This document shows, one piece after another, positions 33,136 to 42,129 of a DNA stretch of 64,000 nt. A model generated the notes under the pieces. It saw nothing but the letters and a program-made list of their open reading frames with translations, searched no databases and was not told the origin of the DNA. The stretch is from JAVVSR01 sp964604875 (lineage in GTDB: Bacteria; Bacillota; Clostridia; Christensenellales; CAG-917). The stretch lies in contig CAZSAC010000002.1 of the NCBI GenBank assembly GCA_964604875.1, positions 1 to 64,000 of the forward strand. Direction: 5' to 3'. The position numbers were made by a program, and so were the translations under genes. How positions within the stretch are numbered: the first letter of the stretch is position 1; each line of letters begins with the position of its first letter.

Positions 33136-34002
33136 TTAAATGTTTTGATTTAAAATTTTATGCCCAATTAAAATTGCGGTATAGGTATATCGGATATCCG
33201 AGACTAAGCTGTATCTAGCAAGCGACGTATTTAATAAGTTTTCCAGCATCGCAATAGAGGCGGCAATTTCGGCTTTGATATTTATTTTTTCTATATGCCC
33301 TTTATAATCCACTTTTTTTTCAAAATCGGACATTATTGTTTGGATATTTCCTAATAAAATTCTTATTTTGTCACGAGCATAGTATTCGGATAACTCTCCG
33401 CTGTCTATCGATACGCTTATGGAGTAGAGCTGTTTATATATTGTATCGGCATATTTAAGTGAACTGACAATAGTATCTAACTCGTTTGAGGCGCACCACT
33501 TTAAGGACGGCTCACCGATAACTATTTCATAAATACTCACGTCTTTTGAGGACAACCTATCCTTAACCTTCTGCGCGTCTGATTTATTTGCATATACGCT
33601 TGCCACAAGATAATATCCCCCGTTATCGGAAATGACAAATCCGCCCGCTCCATTTTGTCTTAGTTCGTCCGCGCTGATAGCAGCTGTGCTTCCGTTGTCA
33701 AAAAAGCTCATAGAGATTGCGTAATAGGTGGTGTTATTTGAAACTCTGTTACTTAAAAAGGCAAGCAATTCTCCGTTGCCGACAAGTTCTGTGAGCACAA
33801 AGGTTACGGCAAAACAAATTACAATTAAAATTGATGCGAAAGCTCCGCCTCTATCAACTTTTTTTTCACGCTTTATCGGTGAAATAATCGGTTTTTGAGG
33901 TGGAACCCGTTTAATTTTTTCTTCCCTTCCGTTTTCGCTCCAAACATACCTTTTGAAGCTATATTCTCCGTAATTTACGTCACCGTCGTCATCTCTTGGC
34001 AT
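33136..34002 (-). CDS. Single-pass membrane protein with SPOR-like domain
   Basis: 288 residues from ATG 34000-34002, preceded by GAAGGA at a long spacing; a TTG four codons earlier is less likely. Residues 1-50 are charged and Pro-rich, one membrane helix lies at about 55-75 (ASILIVICFAVTFVL), and the outside part carries YYAISMSFFDN and GGYYLVASVYANKSDAQKVKDRL, the beta-alpha-beta pattern of SPOR peptidoglycan-binding domains (about 90-170). The rest is helical and unrecognised. It may act at the septum or cell wall; this rests on the weak domain match. It is 88 bp downstream of the dCMP deaminase gene. Confidence 0.65.
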   Translation of the reverse strand: MPRDDDGDVNYGEYSFKRYVWSENGREEKIKRVPPQKPIISPIKREKKVDRGGAFASILIVICFAVTFVLTELVGNGELLAFLSNRVSNNTTYYAISMSFFDNGSTAAISADELRQNGAGGFVISDNGGYYLVASVYANKSDAQKVKDRLSSKDVSIYEIVIGEPSLKWCASNELDTIVSSLKYADTIYKQLYSISVSIDSGELSEYYARDKIRILLGNIQTIMSDFEKKVDYKGHIEKINIKAEIAASIAMLENLLNTSLARYSLVSDIRYTYTAILIGHKILNQNI

Positions 34003-34090
34003 AAAAAAATACAATCCTTCAAAGTGTATGCTACCCTATAACTGTAGCACCTAGAAGTATTGTATTCGTCATTTGTTTTTTTATGATTGG

Positions 34091-34549
34091 CTATTTTGCT
34101 TCCTCGGGATACTGCTCAACAAGAGTGCCCGCTTCCGAAAATATGGAGCGCGCAAACTCATCTGGGTACGGATTGCGGAAAACAACGCGTGAAATTCCGC
34201 TGTTGACAATCATCTTTGCGCAAATCGAACAAGGTTGATGCGTACAATACAGCGTAGCGCCCTCAACGGACACGCCCAGCTTTGCCGCCTGAATAATGGC
34301 GTTCTGTTCCGCGTGGACAGCATAGCAAAGCTCCGCGCACGTACCCGACTTAATGCAAAGCTTGTCACGCATACATTCGCCCTTTTCAACGCAACTGACA
34401 ATCCCCGAAGGCGCGCCGTTATATCCCGTTGTTAAAATGCGTTTGTTTTTTGTGATAACCGCGCCGACTTGCCTTCCGCTTCTAAAACAGCTTGACCAGC
34501 TTGCAACCACGTCCGCCATATCCATAAACCGTTTGTCCCACTTGTCCAT
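34091..34549 (-). CDS. comEB: dCMP deaminase (ComEB type)
   Basis: 152 residues of the zinc deaminase fold. The catalytic HAEQNAI (His, Glu) and CTHQPCSICAKMI (two zinc cysteines) are intact, and an additional Cys-rich insert (VEKGECMRDKLCIKSGTC) is typical of dCMP deaminases. It makes dUMP for thymidylate synthesis. No competence genes are nearby. ATG follows AAGAGGTACTGTT. Confidence 0.93.
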   Translation of the reverse strand: MDKWDKRFMDMADVVASWSSCFRSGRQVGAVITKNKRILTTGYNGAPSGIVSCVEKGECMRDKLCIKSGTCAELCYAVHAEQNAIIQAAKLGVSVEGATLYCTHQPCSICAKMIVNSGISRVVFRNPYPDEFARSIFSEAGTLVEQYPEEAK

Positions 34550-34576
34550 AACAGTACCTCTTTTAATTATGTATAA

Positions 34577-34605
34577 ATAATAACAAAACGAACAAAAATA
34601 ATCAA
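34577..34605 (-). promoter_or_regulatory. Promoter of comEB
   Basis: Minus-strand -35 TTGATT (34600-34605), 17-bp spacer, -10 TATTAT (34577-34582) with extended TGT. Confidence 0.6.
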
Positions 34606-34672
34606 TAAAATTGTCCGTTAAACTAAAGAAATTTTATTCGTCAAAATTTGCATTAAAAAAAACAAAATAATG

Positions 34673-34701
34673 TTGACATATTAGAATGTAGAGTGTATAA
34701 T
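34673..34701 (+). promoter_or_regulatory. Promoter of groESL
   Basis: -35 TTGACA (34673-34678), 17-bp spacer, -10 TATAAT (34696-34701): a perfect sigma-A consensus. Confidence 0.92.
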
Positions 34702-34712
34702 TACCCTAGAAA

Positions 34713-34739
34713 TTAGCACTCAACCCCGTTGACTGCTAA
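34713..34739 (+). promoter_or_regulatory. CIRCE operator (HrcA site)
   Basis: TTAGCACTC, 9 bases, GACTGCTAA. The consensus right arm is GAGTGCTAA, so there is one mismatch. It lies in the leader just after the promoter, the usual place for HrcA control. The hrcA-grpE-dnaK genes are not in this window. Confidence 0.93.
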
Positions 34740-34780
34740 ATACAATAAAATATAATTTTCAAATATAGGAGGTATTTTTT

Positions 34781-35065
34781 ATGACAATCAAACCATTGTT
34801 CGATAAGGTTGTTGTGAAATCAATCGAGGCGGAGGAAAAAACCGCTAGTGGCATTATTCTTCCCGGAACAGCGCAAGAGAAACCCCAAATGGCTGAAGTA
34901 ATAGCCGTTGGTCCCGGCGGGTTAATCGAAGGAAAGGAAGTTACTATGCAGGTTAAGGTCGGCGACAAAATTTTATACAGTAAATATGCCGGCAGTGAAT
35001 TTAAGTTGGACAAACAAGAAGTTATTATTTTAAGACAAAGTGATATTCTTGCTATCGTTGAATAG
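34781..35065 (+). CDS. groES: Co-chaperonin GroES
   Basis: 94 residues, normal length. IKPLFDKVVVK at the start, the mobile loop EEKTASGIILPGTAQEKP, and the roof and barrel region GDKILYSKYAGSE are typical. It caps GroEL. ATG follows TATAGGAGG; groEL starts 9 bp later. Confidence 0.98.
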   Translation: MTIKPLFDKVVVKSIEAEEKTASGIILPGTAQEKPQMAEVIAVGPGGLIEGKEVTMQVKVGDKILYSKYAGSEFKLDKQEVIILRQSDILAIVE

Positions 35066-35074
35066 GAGGCTTAT

Positions 35075-36694
35075 ATGAGTAAAGAATTTTTATACGGTGA
35101 AGACGCGCGCCGCGCATTAGAAAAAGGCGTCAATACATTGGCTGACGCGGTTAAAATTACCTTAGGTCCAAAAGGCCGAAACGTAGTTTTAAACAAAAAG
35201 TTTGGTTCTCCGTTAATCACAAACGACGGCGTAACCATTGCAAAAGAAATTGATTTGGAAGACAACTTTGAAAATATGGGCGCTCAGCTTGTAAAAGAAG
35301 TTTCTGTCAAAACAAACGACGTTGCTGGCGACGGGACAACAACCGCTGCCCTCTTAGCGCAAGCAATCGTTCGTGAAGGTATGAAAAATATTGCAGCAGG
35401 CGCAAACCCGATGATTTTGAAAAAGGGTATTGCCAAGGCTACAGAATATACTGTTGAGGAGCTTAAGAAAATTTCTAAGCCTATCCAAAATAAAACCTCT
35501 ATCGCGCAGGTTGCAAGTATCTCTGCAGGCGACGAGGAAATCGGCGTGCTAATTTCCGACGCAATGGAAAAAGTGGGAAACGACGGCGTTATTACCGTTG
35601 ACGAAAGCAAAACCATTAAGACAGAGCTTTCTGTTGTTGAAGGTATGCAGTTTGACCGTGGATACGCTTCCCCTTATATGATGACTAATCCCGACAAAAT
35701 GGACGCCGTTTTGGAAAATCCTCTTATCCTTATTACAGATAAGAAGGTTAGCGCTTTCCAAGACTTATTGCCGATTCTTGAGCAAATCCTCAAAACTGGT
35801 CGTTCCTTGTTCTTAATTTCCGAGGATATCGAAGGCGAAGCCCTCACCGCTATCGTTTTAAATAAGCTTAAAGGCGCGTTCAAATGTGTTGCCGTTAAAG
35901 CCCCAGGGTTTGGCGACCGCAGAAAAGCTATGCTTGAAGATATTGCAATTCTTACAGGCGCAACCGTTATTTCCGAGGAATTGGGCTATGACTTGAAAAC
36001 AGCAACCTTGGATTTACTGGGTCAAGCCAAGATGGTACACGTTGACAAAGATAACACAACTATCGTTGACGGCGCAGGAGACCCCGACGCAATCAAGCAA
36101 CGTACAATTTCTATTCAGGCTCAAATTGCCGCCACCACGTCCGACTATGACAAGGAAAAATTGCAAGAAAGATTGGCTAAGCTTGCCGGCGGTGTTGCAG
36201 TTATCAGCGTAGGCGCAGCAACCGAAGTGGAAATGAAGGAACGCAAACTCCGTATTGAAGACGCTCTTGCAGCCACACGCGCCGCAGTTGAAGAAGGCAT
36301 CGTCCCGGGAGGCGGAATCGCTTTATTAAGTCTAAGCAAGGACGTTACTGTTTTTGCCGACAAACTGGAAGGCGATGAAAAGACAGGCGCAAAGATTATT
36401 GCCAAGGCTTTGGAAGAACCCTTACGTCAAATCGCAAAGAACAGCGGCGTTGACGGCGGCGTAATTGTGGACGGCGTTCTCCGTGAAAACAAAATCAACT
36501 ATGGCTATGACGCGCTGAAAAATGAATACTGCGATATGGTTAAAAAAGGTATTCTTGACCCGACAAAGGTTACCCGTTGCGCATTGCAGAATGCCGCCAG
36601 CGTTGCATCTACCCTTTTAACCACCGAGGTATTAGTGTCCGATAAGCCCGAGGCGCCATCTCCGATGCCAATCGCTCCGGAAAGTATGTATTAA
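35075..36694 (+). CDS. groEL: Chaperonin GroEL
   Basis: 539 residues. KITLGPKGRNVVL and GDGTTTAALLAQ (ATP site) near the N-terminus and GGGIALLSL are as expected. The C-terminal tail ends in PEAPSPMPIAPESMY instead of the GGM repeats common in bacterial GroEL. TAGGAGG precedes the ATG, and a strong terminator follows. Confidence 0.98.
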   Translation: MSKEFLYGEDARRALEKGVNTLADAVKITLGPKGRNVVLNKKFGSPLITNDGVTIAKEIDLEDNFENMGAQLVKEVSVKTNDVAGDGTTTAALLAQAIVREGMKNIAAGANPMILKKGIAKATEYTVEELKKISKPIQNKTSIAQVASISAGDEEIGVLISDAMEKVGNDGVITVDESKTIKTELSVVEGMQFDRGYASPYMMTNPDKMDAVLENPLILITDKKVSAFQDLLPILEQILKTGRSLFLISEDIEGEALTAIVLNKLKGAFKCVAVKAPGFGDRRKAMLEDIAILTGATVISEELGYDLKTATLDLLGQAKMVHVDKDNTTIVDGAGDPDAIKQRTISIQAQIAATTSDYDKEKLQERLAKLAGGVAVISVGAATEVEMKERKLRIEDALAATRAAVEEGIVPGGGIALLSLSKDVTVFADKLEGDEKTGAKIIAKALEEPLRQIAKNSGVDGGVIVDGVLRENKINYGYDALKNEYCDMVKKGILDPTKVTRCALQNAASVASTLLTTEVLVSDKPEAPSPMPIAPESMY

Positions 36695-36711
36695 TCTAAA
36701 AATCATTTTAT

Positions 36712-36742
36712 GACGCAGCCAACTTGGCTGCGTCTTTTTTAT
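36712..36742 (+). terminator. Terminator of groESL
   Basis: GACGCAGCC (36712-36720) pairs perfectly with GGCTGCGTC (36726-36734) around AACTT, followed by TTTTTTATT. Confidence 0.95.
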
Positions 36743-36854
36743 TGTATTTATTATAAAAATAAGCCTATTTTTTTATCAAAATGCTTTAAAAAAAAGCTTT
36801 TTAATTTTCCATAAAAAATATTGAAAAAATCTTTAGAAAAGTTATATATTTTAT

Positions 36855-36883
36855 TTGACATGCCTATGCTTTTTTTCTATAAT
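36855..36883 (+). promoter_or_regulatory. Promoter of the XRE-potABCD operon
   Basis: -35 TTGACA (36855-36860), 17-bp spacer, -10 TATAAT (36878-36883): full consensus. Confidence 0.88.
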
Positions 36884-36889
36884 GATATC

Positions 36890-36991
36890 CACATTGTGTT
36901 TAGTAATTTTAAACTTATGGTTAAATGTCACGAAACTCGCTAAGTCTTAAGTTAACTGATACTAAACCCAAACTTATCACGGAGGTAAAAA
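36890..36991 (+). promoter_or_regulatory. Structured leader of the pot operon
   Basis: About 100 transcribed bases before the first gene. GTTTAGTA (36898-36905) is an exact inverted match to TACTAAAC (36960-36967), and inside it AACTTA can pair with TAAGTT. No U-tailed terminator is seen. It could be an RNA control element or a pair of DNA half-sites for the XRE regulator. GGAGGTAAAA lies just before the ATG. Confidence 0.4.
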
Positions 36992-37525
36992 ATGGAGATA
37001 GGCTGTAAGCTTAAGCAAATGCGACTGCAATGCGGTTTAACGCAGGAAGAACTTGCCGATAGGTGCGAATTGACAAAAGGTTATATCAGTCAGCTTGAAA
37101 ACGATTTGACACTACCGACGCTACCTACCCTAAGTGACCTTATGTCGGCGCTTGGCTCGGATATGAAAACCTTTTTTAGCGATGATAAGGACGAGCAAAT
37201 TGTTTTTTCTAAAGATGATTTCTTTGAAAAGGACAATGATGACAATAAAATAACGTGGCTTGTCCCTAACAGTCAGAAAAATGAGATGGAGCCTATCTTA
37301 ATTGAAATTGAGCCCAAAACCTCGCTGTCAAAAGATATGCCCCACGAGGGGGAAGAGTTTGGATATGTCTTAGAAGGTGAAATTGAAATTGTTATCGCCG
37401 ACAAGCGTTATAAATGCAAGACGGGAGAAAGCTTTTATTTTATATCAAATAAAGTACATTATCTTAAAAATACAACAAGTAAAAAATCGAAAATCGTCTG
37501 GGTTTCAAGCCCACCCACTTTTTAG
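36992..37525 (+). CDS. XRE family regulator with cupin domain
   Basis: 177 residues. A helix-turn-helix (about 6-62; MRLQCGLTQEELADRCELTK) is followed by a C-terminal cupin (about 105-170; PHEGEEFGYVLEGEIEIV with a ligand pocket). This PuuR-like layout is common at the head of polyamine transport operons and is likely to sense polyamine. It is followed 10 bp later by potA. Confidence 0.93.
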   Translation: MEIGCKLKQMRLQCGLTQEELADRCELTKGYISQLENDLTLPTLPTLSDLMSALGSDMKTFFSDDKDEQIVFSKDDFFEKDNDDNKITWLVPNSQKNEMEPILIEIEPKTSLSKDMPHEGEEFGYVLEGEIEIVIADKRYKCKTGESFYFISNKVHYLKNTTSKKSKIVWVSSPPTF

Positions 37526-37535
37526 GAGAGTAACT

Positions 37536-38972
37536 ATGGCAAACAAAAATATCATTGAAATCAAAAATGTTTCCAAAGTTTATGATGGAAAAACCGTAGT
37601 AAAGAACGAAACTATTTCCATCAAACACGGAGAATTTGTCACTTTTTTAGGGCCGTCAGGTTGTGGTAAAACCACCACGCTAAGAATGATAGCCGGGTTT
37701 GAAATGCCTACTTCAGGCAAAATTTTCTTTGACGATGAAGACATCACCAACCTTCCTCCTCATCAAAGAAAGGTAAACACGGTTTTTCAAAGATATGCCC
37801 TTTTCCCGCATTTAAATGTTTTTAACAACATTGCTTTCGGGCTGAAGCTTAAAATGATACCTGACGGGACTACATACACAAATAAGAAAGGAAAAGTTTT
37901 CGAAAATATGAGAAAGCTTTCCAAAACCGAAATTGCCGAAAAGGTAAATCGCGCGTTGAAGCTGGTTGACCTAGAGGATTATGGACACAGATATGTTGAT
38001 AGTTTATCAGGCGGACAACAACAACGTGTCGCCATTGCCCGAGCCATTGTAAATGAGCCAATGGTTTTGCTTTTGGACGAGCCCTTGGGAGCGTTGGATT
38101 TAAAAATGCGTCAGGATATGCAAATTGAGCTAAAACAAATGCACAAAAATTTGGGCATTACCTTTATTTATGTTACGCACGACCAAGAGGAAGCCTTGTC
38201 AATGAGCGATACGATTGTGGTTATGCGTGACGGCGAAGTGCAACAAATCGGCACTCCTAAGAAAATATACGATGAGCCTGCAAACGCTTTCGTTGCCGAC
38301 TTTATTGGCGAGTCTAACATTTTTTCGGGCACAATGATTGATGATTTCAAATGCAATTTTATCGGATACGATTTTGATTGTGTAGATAAAGGCTTTAAAC
38401 CCAACGAGCCCGTAGATATAATCGTCCGTCCGGAGGACATCTATTTAACAAAAGGCGTTGCTGTTGACAAAGCAATGTTTACAGCCGTTGTAAAGTCAAG
38501 CATTTTTAAAGGCGACCATTATGAGATTCTTGCCGAGGCAAACGGGAACGAGATTCAGGTTTTTGAAAACACCGAGTGCAACGTAGGAGAAGAGATTGGT
38601 ATTTTTATCAATCCAAATGAAATTCATATAATGCACAAAGCCCGCTTCATAAACGAATATGAAACTGTTATGCAAGCCGATGGAATTGTTTCCATTTGCG
38701 AACACGATTTTAAAACAAATTCGTTGTTCCCTGCTGAAACTCAAGTTAAAGTGTCTATTCCGTTTGATAAAGTTGAAGTATTTGATAATGAAGAAGACGG
38801 TATTGTTGGCGCAGAGGTAGTTGCAAACATTTATAAAGGCAGTTATTATCAAGTTATTTTACGCACCGATTACGACTATGACTTTTTTGTTGACACAACC
38901 GACGAGTGGCTTCAAGGCGACCGCGTGGGAATCAACGTTAAGCCTGAAGACATCGTTGTCACACAATTATAG
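37536..38972 (+). CDS. potA: Spermidine/putrescine ABC transporter ATPase PotA
   Basis: 478 residues from ATG 37536, which follows AGGAGAGTAACT. Walker A GPSGCGKTT (39-47), LSGGQQQRVAIARA and LLLDEPLGALD are intact, and a TOBE-type regulatory domain follows. It is about 110 residues longer than the usual PotA. Two additions are seen: an insert between the Walker A helical region and the signature (YTNKKGKVFENMRKLSK) and a second C-terminal beta-rich module (about 385-478; ends in VGINVKPEDIVVTQL). It energises PotBC. Confidence 0.95.
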   Translation: MANKNIIEIKNVSKVYDGKTVVKNETISIKHGEFVTFLGPSGCGKTTTLRMIAGFEMPTSGKIFFDDEDITNLPPHQRKVNTVFQRYALFPHLNVFNNIAFGLKLKMIPDGTTYTNKKGKVFENMRKLSKTEIAEKVNRALKLVDLEDYGHRYVDSLSGGQQQRVAIARAIVNEPMVLLLDEPLGALDLKMRQDMQIELKQMHKNLGITFIYVTHDQEEALSMSDTIVVMRDGEVQQIGTPKKIYDEPANAFVADFIGESNIFSGTMIDDFKCNFIGYDFDCVDKGFKPNEPVDIIVRPEDIYLTKGVAVDKAMFTAVVKSSIFKGDHYEILAEANGNEIQVFENTECNVGEEIGIFINPNEIHIMHKARFINEYETVMQADGIVSICEHDFKTNSLFPAETQVKVSIPFDKVEVFDNEEDGIVGAEVVANIYKGSYYQVILRTDYDYDFFVDTTDEWLQGDRVGINVKPEDIVVTQL

Positions 38973-38983
38973 AGGTGGCTTAT

Positions 38984-39775
38984 ATGGCACAAAAATTAAA
39001 AAAGTTTAAGTTTACAAGACGCGCGTTTGCATACCCTTATATGCTCTTCCTTTTGCTGTTTGTGGTTACGCCGTTAGTTTTGATTTTGGCAAATACGCTC
39101 ATATATAACAACTCTTTTTCGTTTGAAAACTTCTCACTTTTCTTTTCGGAAAAGGCGGGGCTTATTATTTTAGGCAATTCTATTTTGGTCGGTCTCTTGA
39201 CCACTTTATTGTGCTTATTGATAGGTTATCCAGCGGCATACTTATTGGCGAAATACAGCGCAGGAAAAACTTTTGTTTTATTGTTTATCCTTCCTATGTG
39301 GGTAAACTTTATCATAAGAACTCTTGCAACAAAAGCCATTTTTGTTTCTATGGATATTTCTCTTGGAATGGGAACTGTCGTGTTTGGTATGGTGTATAAC
39401 TATCTTCCGTTTATGATACTTCCTCTCCATACTGTTCTAACCAGCATCGATAAAAGCTATTCCGAAGCGGCGCAGGACCTTGGCGCAGACGGATACACTG
39501 TTTTTATGAAAACTATTCTGCCTTTATCAATCCCCGGCATCATCAGCGGAATTACGATGGTTTTTGTCCCTACAATTTCAACCTTTGCAATCAGCCAACT
39601 TCTTTCTGACAGCACGGTATTTTTGTTTGGCGACAGCATTCAAATGAAATTTGAGCAAGGCTTATACGGCGTCGGAAGCGTTATGAGCTTAGTTATGTTG
39701 ATTTTGGTTTTAATTTCTAATTTCTTTTTGTCTAAATTCTCAAAGAATGAAGGCACAGGGAGGATGTTATGGTAA
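38984..39775 (+). CDS. potB: Spermidine/putrescine ABC transporter permease PotB
   Basis: 263 residues with six predicted helices. The permease EAA loop reads EAAQDLGADGYTVFMKTILPLSIPG. Start chosen at ATG 38984, downstream of AGAGGTGG; a GTG three codons earlier lies within the ribosome site. It overlaps potC by 7 bp. Confidence 0.94.
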   Translation: MAQKLKKFKFTRRAFAYPYMLFLLLFVVTPLVLILANTLIYNNSFSFENFSLFFSEKAGLIILGNSILVGLLTTLLCLLIGYPAAYLLAKYSAGKTFVLLFILPMWVNFIIRTLATKAIFVSMDISLGMGTVVFGMVYNYLPFMILPLHTVLTSIDKSYSEAAQDLGADGYTVFMKTILPLSIPGIISGITMVFVPTISTFAISQLLSDSTVFLFGDSIQMKFEQGLYGVGSVMSLVMLILVLISNFFLSKFSKNEGTGRMLW

Positions 39776-40581
39776 AAAAAGTTTTATCAAAAAGCTATTT
39801 ATATATATTATTAGGCGTCTTATACGCTCCTATTATATTGATAATAGTATTTTCGTTTTTTAATACTTCCATATTCTCGTTTTCGAATGGATTTAGTTTT
39901 GAAGCATATAAGTCGATTTTTACCAGCGATAAAACGCCCGAGCTTTTGTCCGCTTTGAAAAACACAATTATAATCGCAACTGTTTCCAGCGTTGCTTCTA
40001 CTCTAATCGGCAGCTTTGCAGCTATAGGAATCTTTAGCTTAAGCAGAAGACTCCGCCGTGTTGTTGAGAACGTAAATCAGCTTCCGATTATTAACAGCGA
40101 AATTGTTGTAGCGGTTTCTCTTATGGTATTTTTTGTTACCTTCAAATTTCCTGCGGGATACTTGCGTTTGATTATCGGACACATATCGTTTTGCACTCCG
40201 TATGTCATTTTAAGCATTATGCCAAAACTACAACGTATGGATAACAACGTCTATGAGGCTGCTTTGGACTTAGGCGCAACTCCCCTAAAGGCTATGACGC
40301 GTATAATGCTTCCGATAATTTCCCCGGGGATTATATCCGGCTTTGTAATGGCATTTACGCTTTCTATGGACGATTTTATCATCACCCAAATAAACAAAGG
40401 CGCTGCAACCGGCATCAATACTCTTTCCACGTATCTATATTCCGACGCCAGAGTTCAGGGACTTTCTCCGTTTTGGTTTGCAATATTCAGCATAATTTTT
40501 ATTATTGTTTTAACAACGATTATTGTAATCAATATTAAGAAAAACCAAAAAGATATAAGCCTCATACAGGAGAAAAACTAA
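39769..40581 (+). CDS. potC: Spermidine/putrescine ABC transporter permease PotC
   Basis: 270 residues, six predicted helices, EAA loop EAALDLGATPLKAMTRIMLPIISPG. The second permease of the pot system. ATG follows AGGGAGGATGTT and the stop overlaps the potD ATG by one base (TAATG). Confidence 0.94.
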   Translation: MVKKVLSKSYLYILLGVLYAPIILIIVFSFFNTSIFSFSNGFSFEAYKSIFTSDKTPELLSALKNTIIIATVSSVASTLIGSFAAIGIFSLSRRLRRVVENVNQLPIINSEIVVAVSLMVFFVTFKFPAGYLRLIIGHISFCTPYVILSIMPKLQRMDNNVYEAALDLGATPLKAMTRIMLPIISPGIISGFVMAFTLSMDDFIITQINKGAATGINTLSTYLYSDARVQGLSPFWFAIFSIIFIIVLTTIIVINIKKNQKDISLIQEKN

Positions 40582-42047
40582 TGAATAAAAAACTTAAAAT
40601 ATTAGCTACTGTCATCGCAATCGTTTTGGTTACTTCTCTTTTAGGCGTGGGTATCGGCGCAATAATTAAGGACTCCAAAACAGAAAAATTGGTTATATAT
40701 AACTGGGCAGACTACATCGAACCTGAAGTGCTGGATTTGTTTTCCGAATACTATGAAGAAACAACCGGCAATTCCATAAAAATTATATACAGCACGTTTG
40801 ACACCAACGAAACTATGATAACAGAGGTTGTCAAGGGCGACAGCCAAATCGACTTGGTTTGCCCTTCTGAATACGCAATCCAAAAGCTTATGCAAAAAGG
40901 TTTATTGCATAAATTGGATATGTCAAACGAGAGTTACAAAAATCTTTCCTATGTTTATCCGGCAATAAGGGATAAGGTTGACGAAATTTTCTCTTCAATT
41001 TCAGTGGATGGAAAACCTTCTGCGATGAACAACTATTTCGTGCCCTATATGTGGGGAACGCTGGGTATTTTATACAATACAAAGTATGTCACCGAAAGTG
41101 ACCTCGAACAAGGCTGGGGGCTTTTATGGAACTCTGGAAACAATCCTAATTTGGTTGGGAAGATTTTAATGAAAGACAGCGTCAGAGACATCTACGCAGC
41201 CAGCGTTATATATCTTAAAGAAACCAATTCGCTTCCCGATAAGTATAAAGAGTTTTCTATTGAAGAACTTATAAACACAGTCGACAGCGAATTAATCAGT
41301 CTATCTAAAGAAGTTCTAATTAACCAACGAAAAAATCTAAAGGGCTATGAAGTTGACTTTGGCAAAGACGATATGATAAACCAAATAGCCTATGTCGATT
41401 TAGCTTGGAGCGGAGATGCGCTTTGGGCGATAGAAGAAAGTTATATTGAGGCAGAAGACGATTATTTATTAGACTATTTTGTGCCTGAAAGCGGTGGAAA
41501 CATTTGGTTTGACGGTTGGTGTATCCCAACAAGCGCAGAAAATGTACCTGCGGCGAAAATGTTTATAGATTTTCTTTGCAGACCTGATATCGCAATGATG
41601 AACAGTATGAATATCGGTTATGTTTGCTCTGTTAATCCCGATGTTTTCCTTGACATAACAAACCCCGAGTATGGTGAGTTCAGTAAAGAAGCCCTACTTA
41701 ATCTTGTAGACAACGAATACGCTTGGGAAATTGCAGAAGATGAAGTCTATGAAGACGGTATATTTATTAAGCTTGAAATCGAAGGCGAAACTGCCCTTTA
41801 TGATTTTACGGATTTCTTTGCTGATGAACGCCGTTATCCTGAGATGAATGACACTCTTGGCGTAATGAGAGACTTTGGTGAATCCAATGACTCGGTTGTT
41901 GCAATGTGGGAACATGTTAAGGGTTCAGACGGCTCACAATGGTCGCTACTCATCGCCATTGGAATAATTGTCGGCGGAGTTGCTTTAACAATCCTTGGCT
42001 GTAACCTAGCCCGATATTTCAAACAACGCAGACGTTTAATTTCTTAA
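40581..42047 (+). CDS. potD: Spermidine/putrescine-binding protein PotD with C-terminal anchor
   Basis: 488 residues, longer than typical PotD (about 350). The N-terminal hydrophobic segment (about 6-32) has no lipobox cysteine. The binding domain begins KLVIYNWADYIEPEVLDLF and contains IDLVCPSEYAIQKL and the WFDGWCIPTSA region. An additional C-terminal helix (about 457-480; SLLIAIGIIVGGVALTILG) is followed by a basic tail. It would thus be held by membrane helices at one or both ends instead of by lipid. Terminator follows. Confidence 0.93.
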   Translation: MNKKLKILATVIAIVLVTSLLGVGIGAIIKDSKTEKLVIYNWADYIEPEVLDLFSEYYEETTGNSIKIIYSTFDTNETMITEVVKGDSQIDLVCPSEYAIQKLMQKGLLHKLDMSNESYKNLSYVYPAIRDKVDEIFSSISVDGKPSAMNNYFVPYMWGTLGILYNTKYVTESDLEQGWGLLWNSGNNPNLVGKILMKDSVRDIYAASVIYLKETNSLPDKYKEFSIEELINTVDSELISLSKEVLINQRKNLKGYEVDFGKDDMINQIAYVDLAWSGDALWAIEESYIEAEDDYLLDYFVPESGGNIWFDGWCIPTSAENVPAAKMFIDFLCRPDIAMMNSMNIGYVCSVNPDVFLDITNPEYGEFSKEALLNLVDNEYAWEIAEDEVYEDGIFIKLEIEGETALYDFTDFFADERRYPEMNDTLGVMRDFGESNDSVVAMWEHVKGSDGSQWSLLIAIGIIVGGVALTILGCNLARYFKQRRRLIS

Positions 42048-42060
42048 ATCAAACTACTAT

Positions 42061-42092
42061 AAAAACCCTCTCGCATAGAGAGGGTTTTTTTG
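42061..42092 (+). terminator. Terminator of the pot operon
   Basis: CCCTCTC (42066-42072) pairs with GAGAGGG (42078-42084), extended by A-T pairs, then TTTTTTT. Confidence 0.92.
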
Positions 42093-42128
42093 CATTAAAA
42101 AGCCCTTGCGTTTGCAAGGGCTTTTTGT
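42093..42128 (-). terminator. Terminator of the SDR gene (bidirectional)
   Basis: AAAAAGCCCTTGC (42097-42109) pairs perfectly with GCAAGGGCTTTTT (42114-42126). It ends immediately before the minus-strand stop at 42130. Confidence 0.88.
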
Positions 42129-42129
42129 A

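Noticed and set aside
34022..34046. Hairpin (GCTAC with GTAGC) after the dCMP deaminase gene
   Set aside because: Short stem with no U tract on either strand, so not counted as a terminator.
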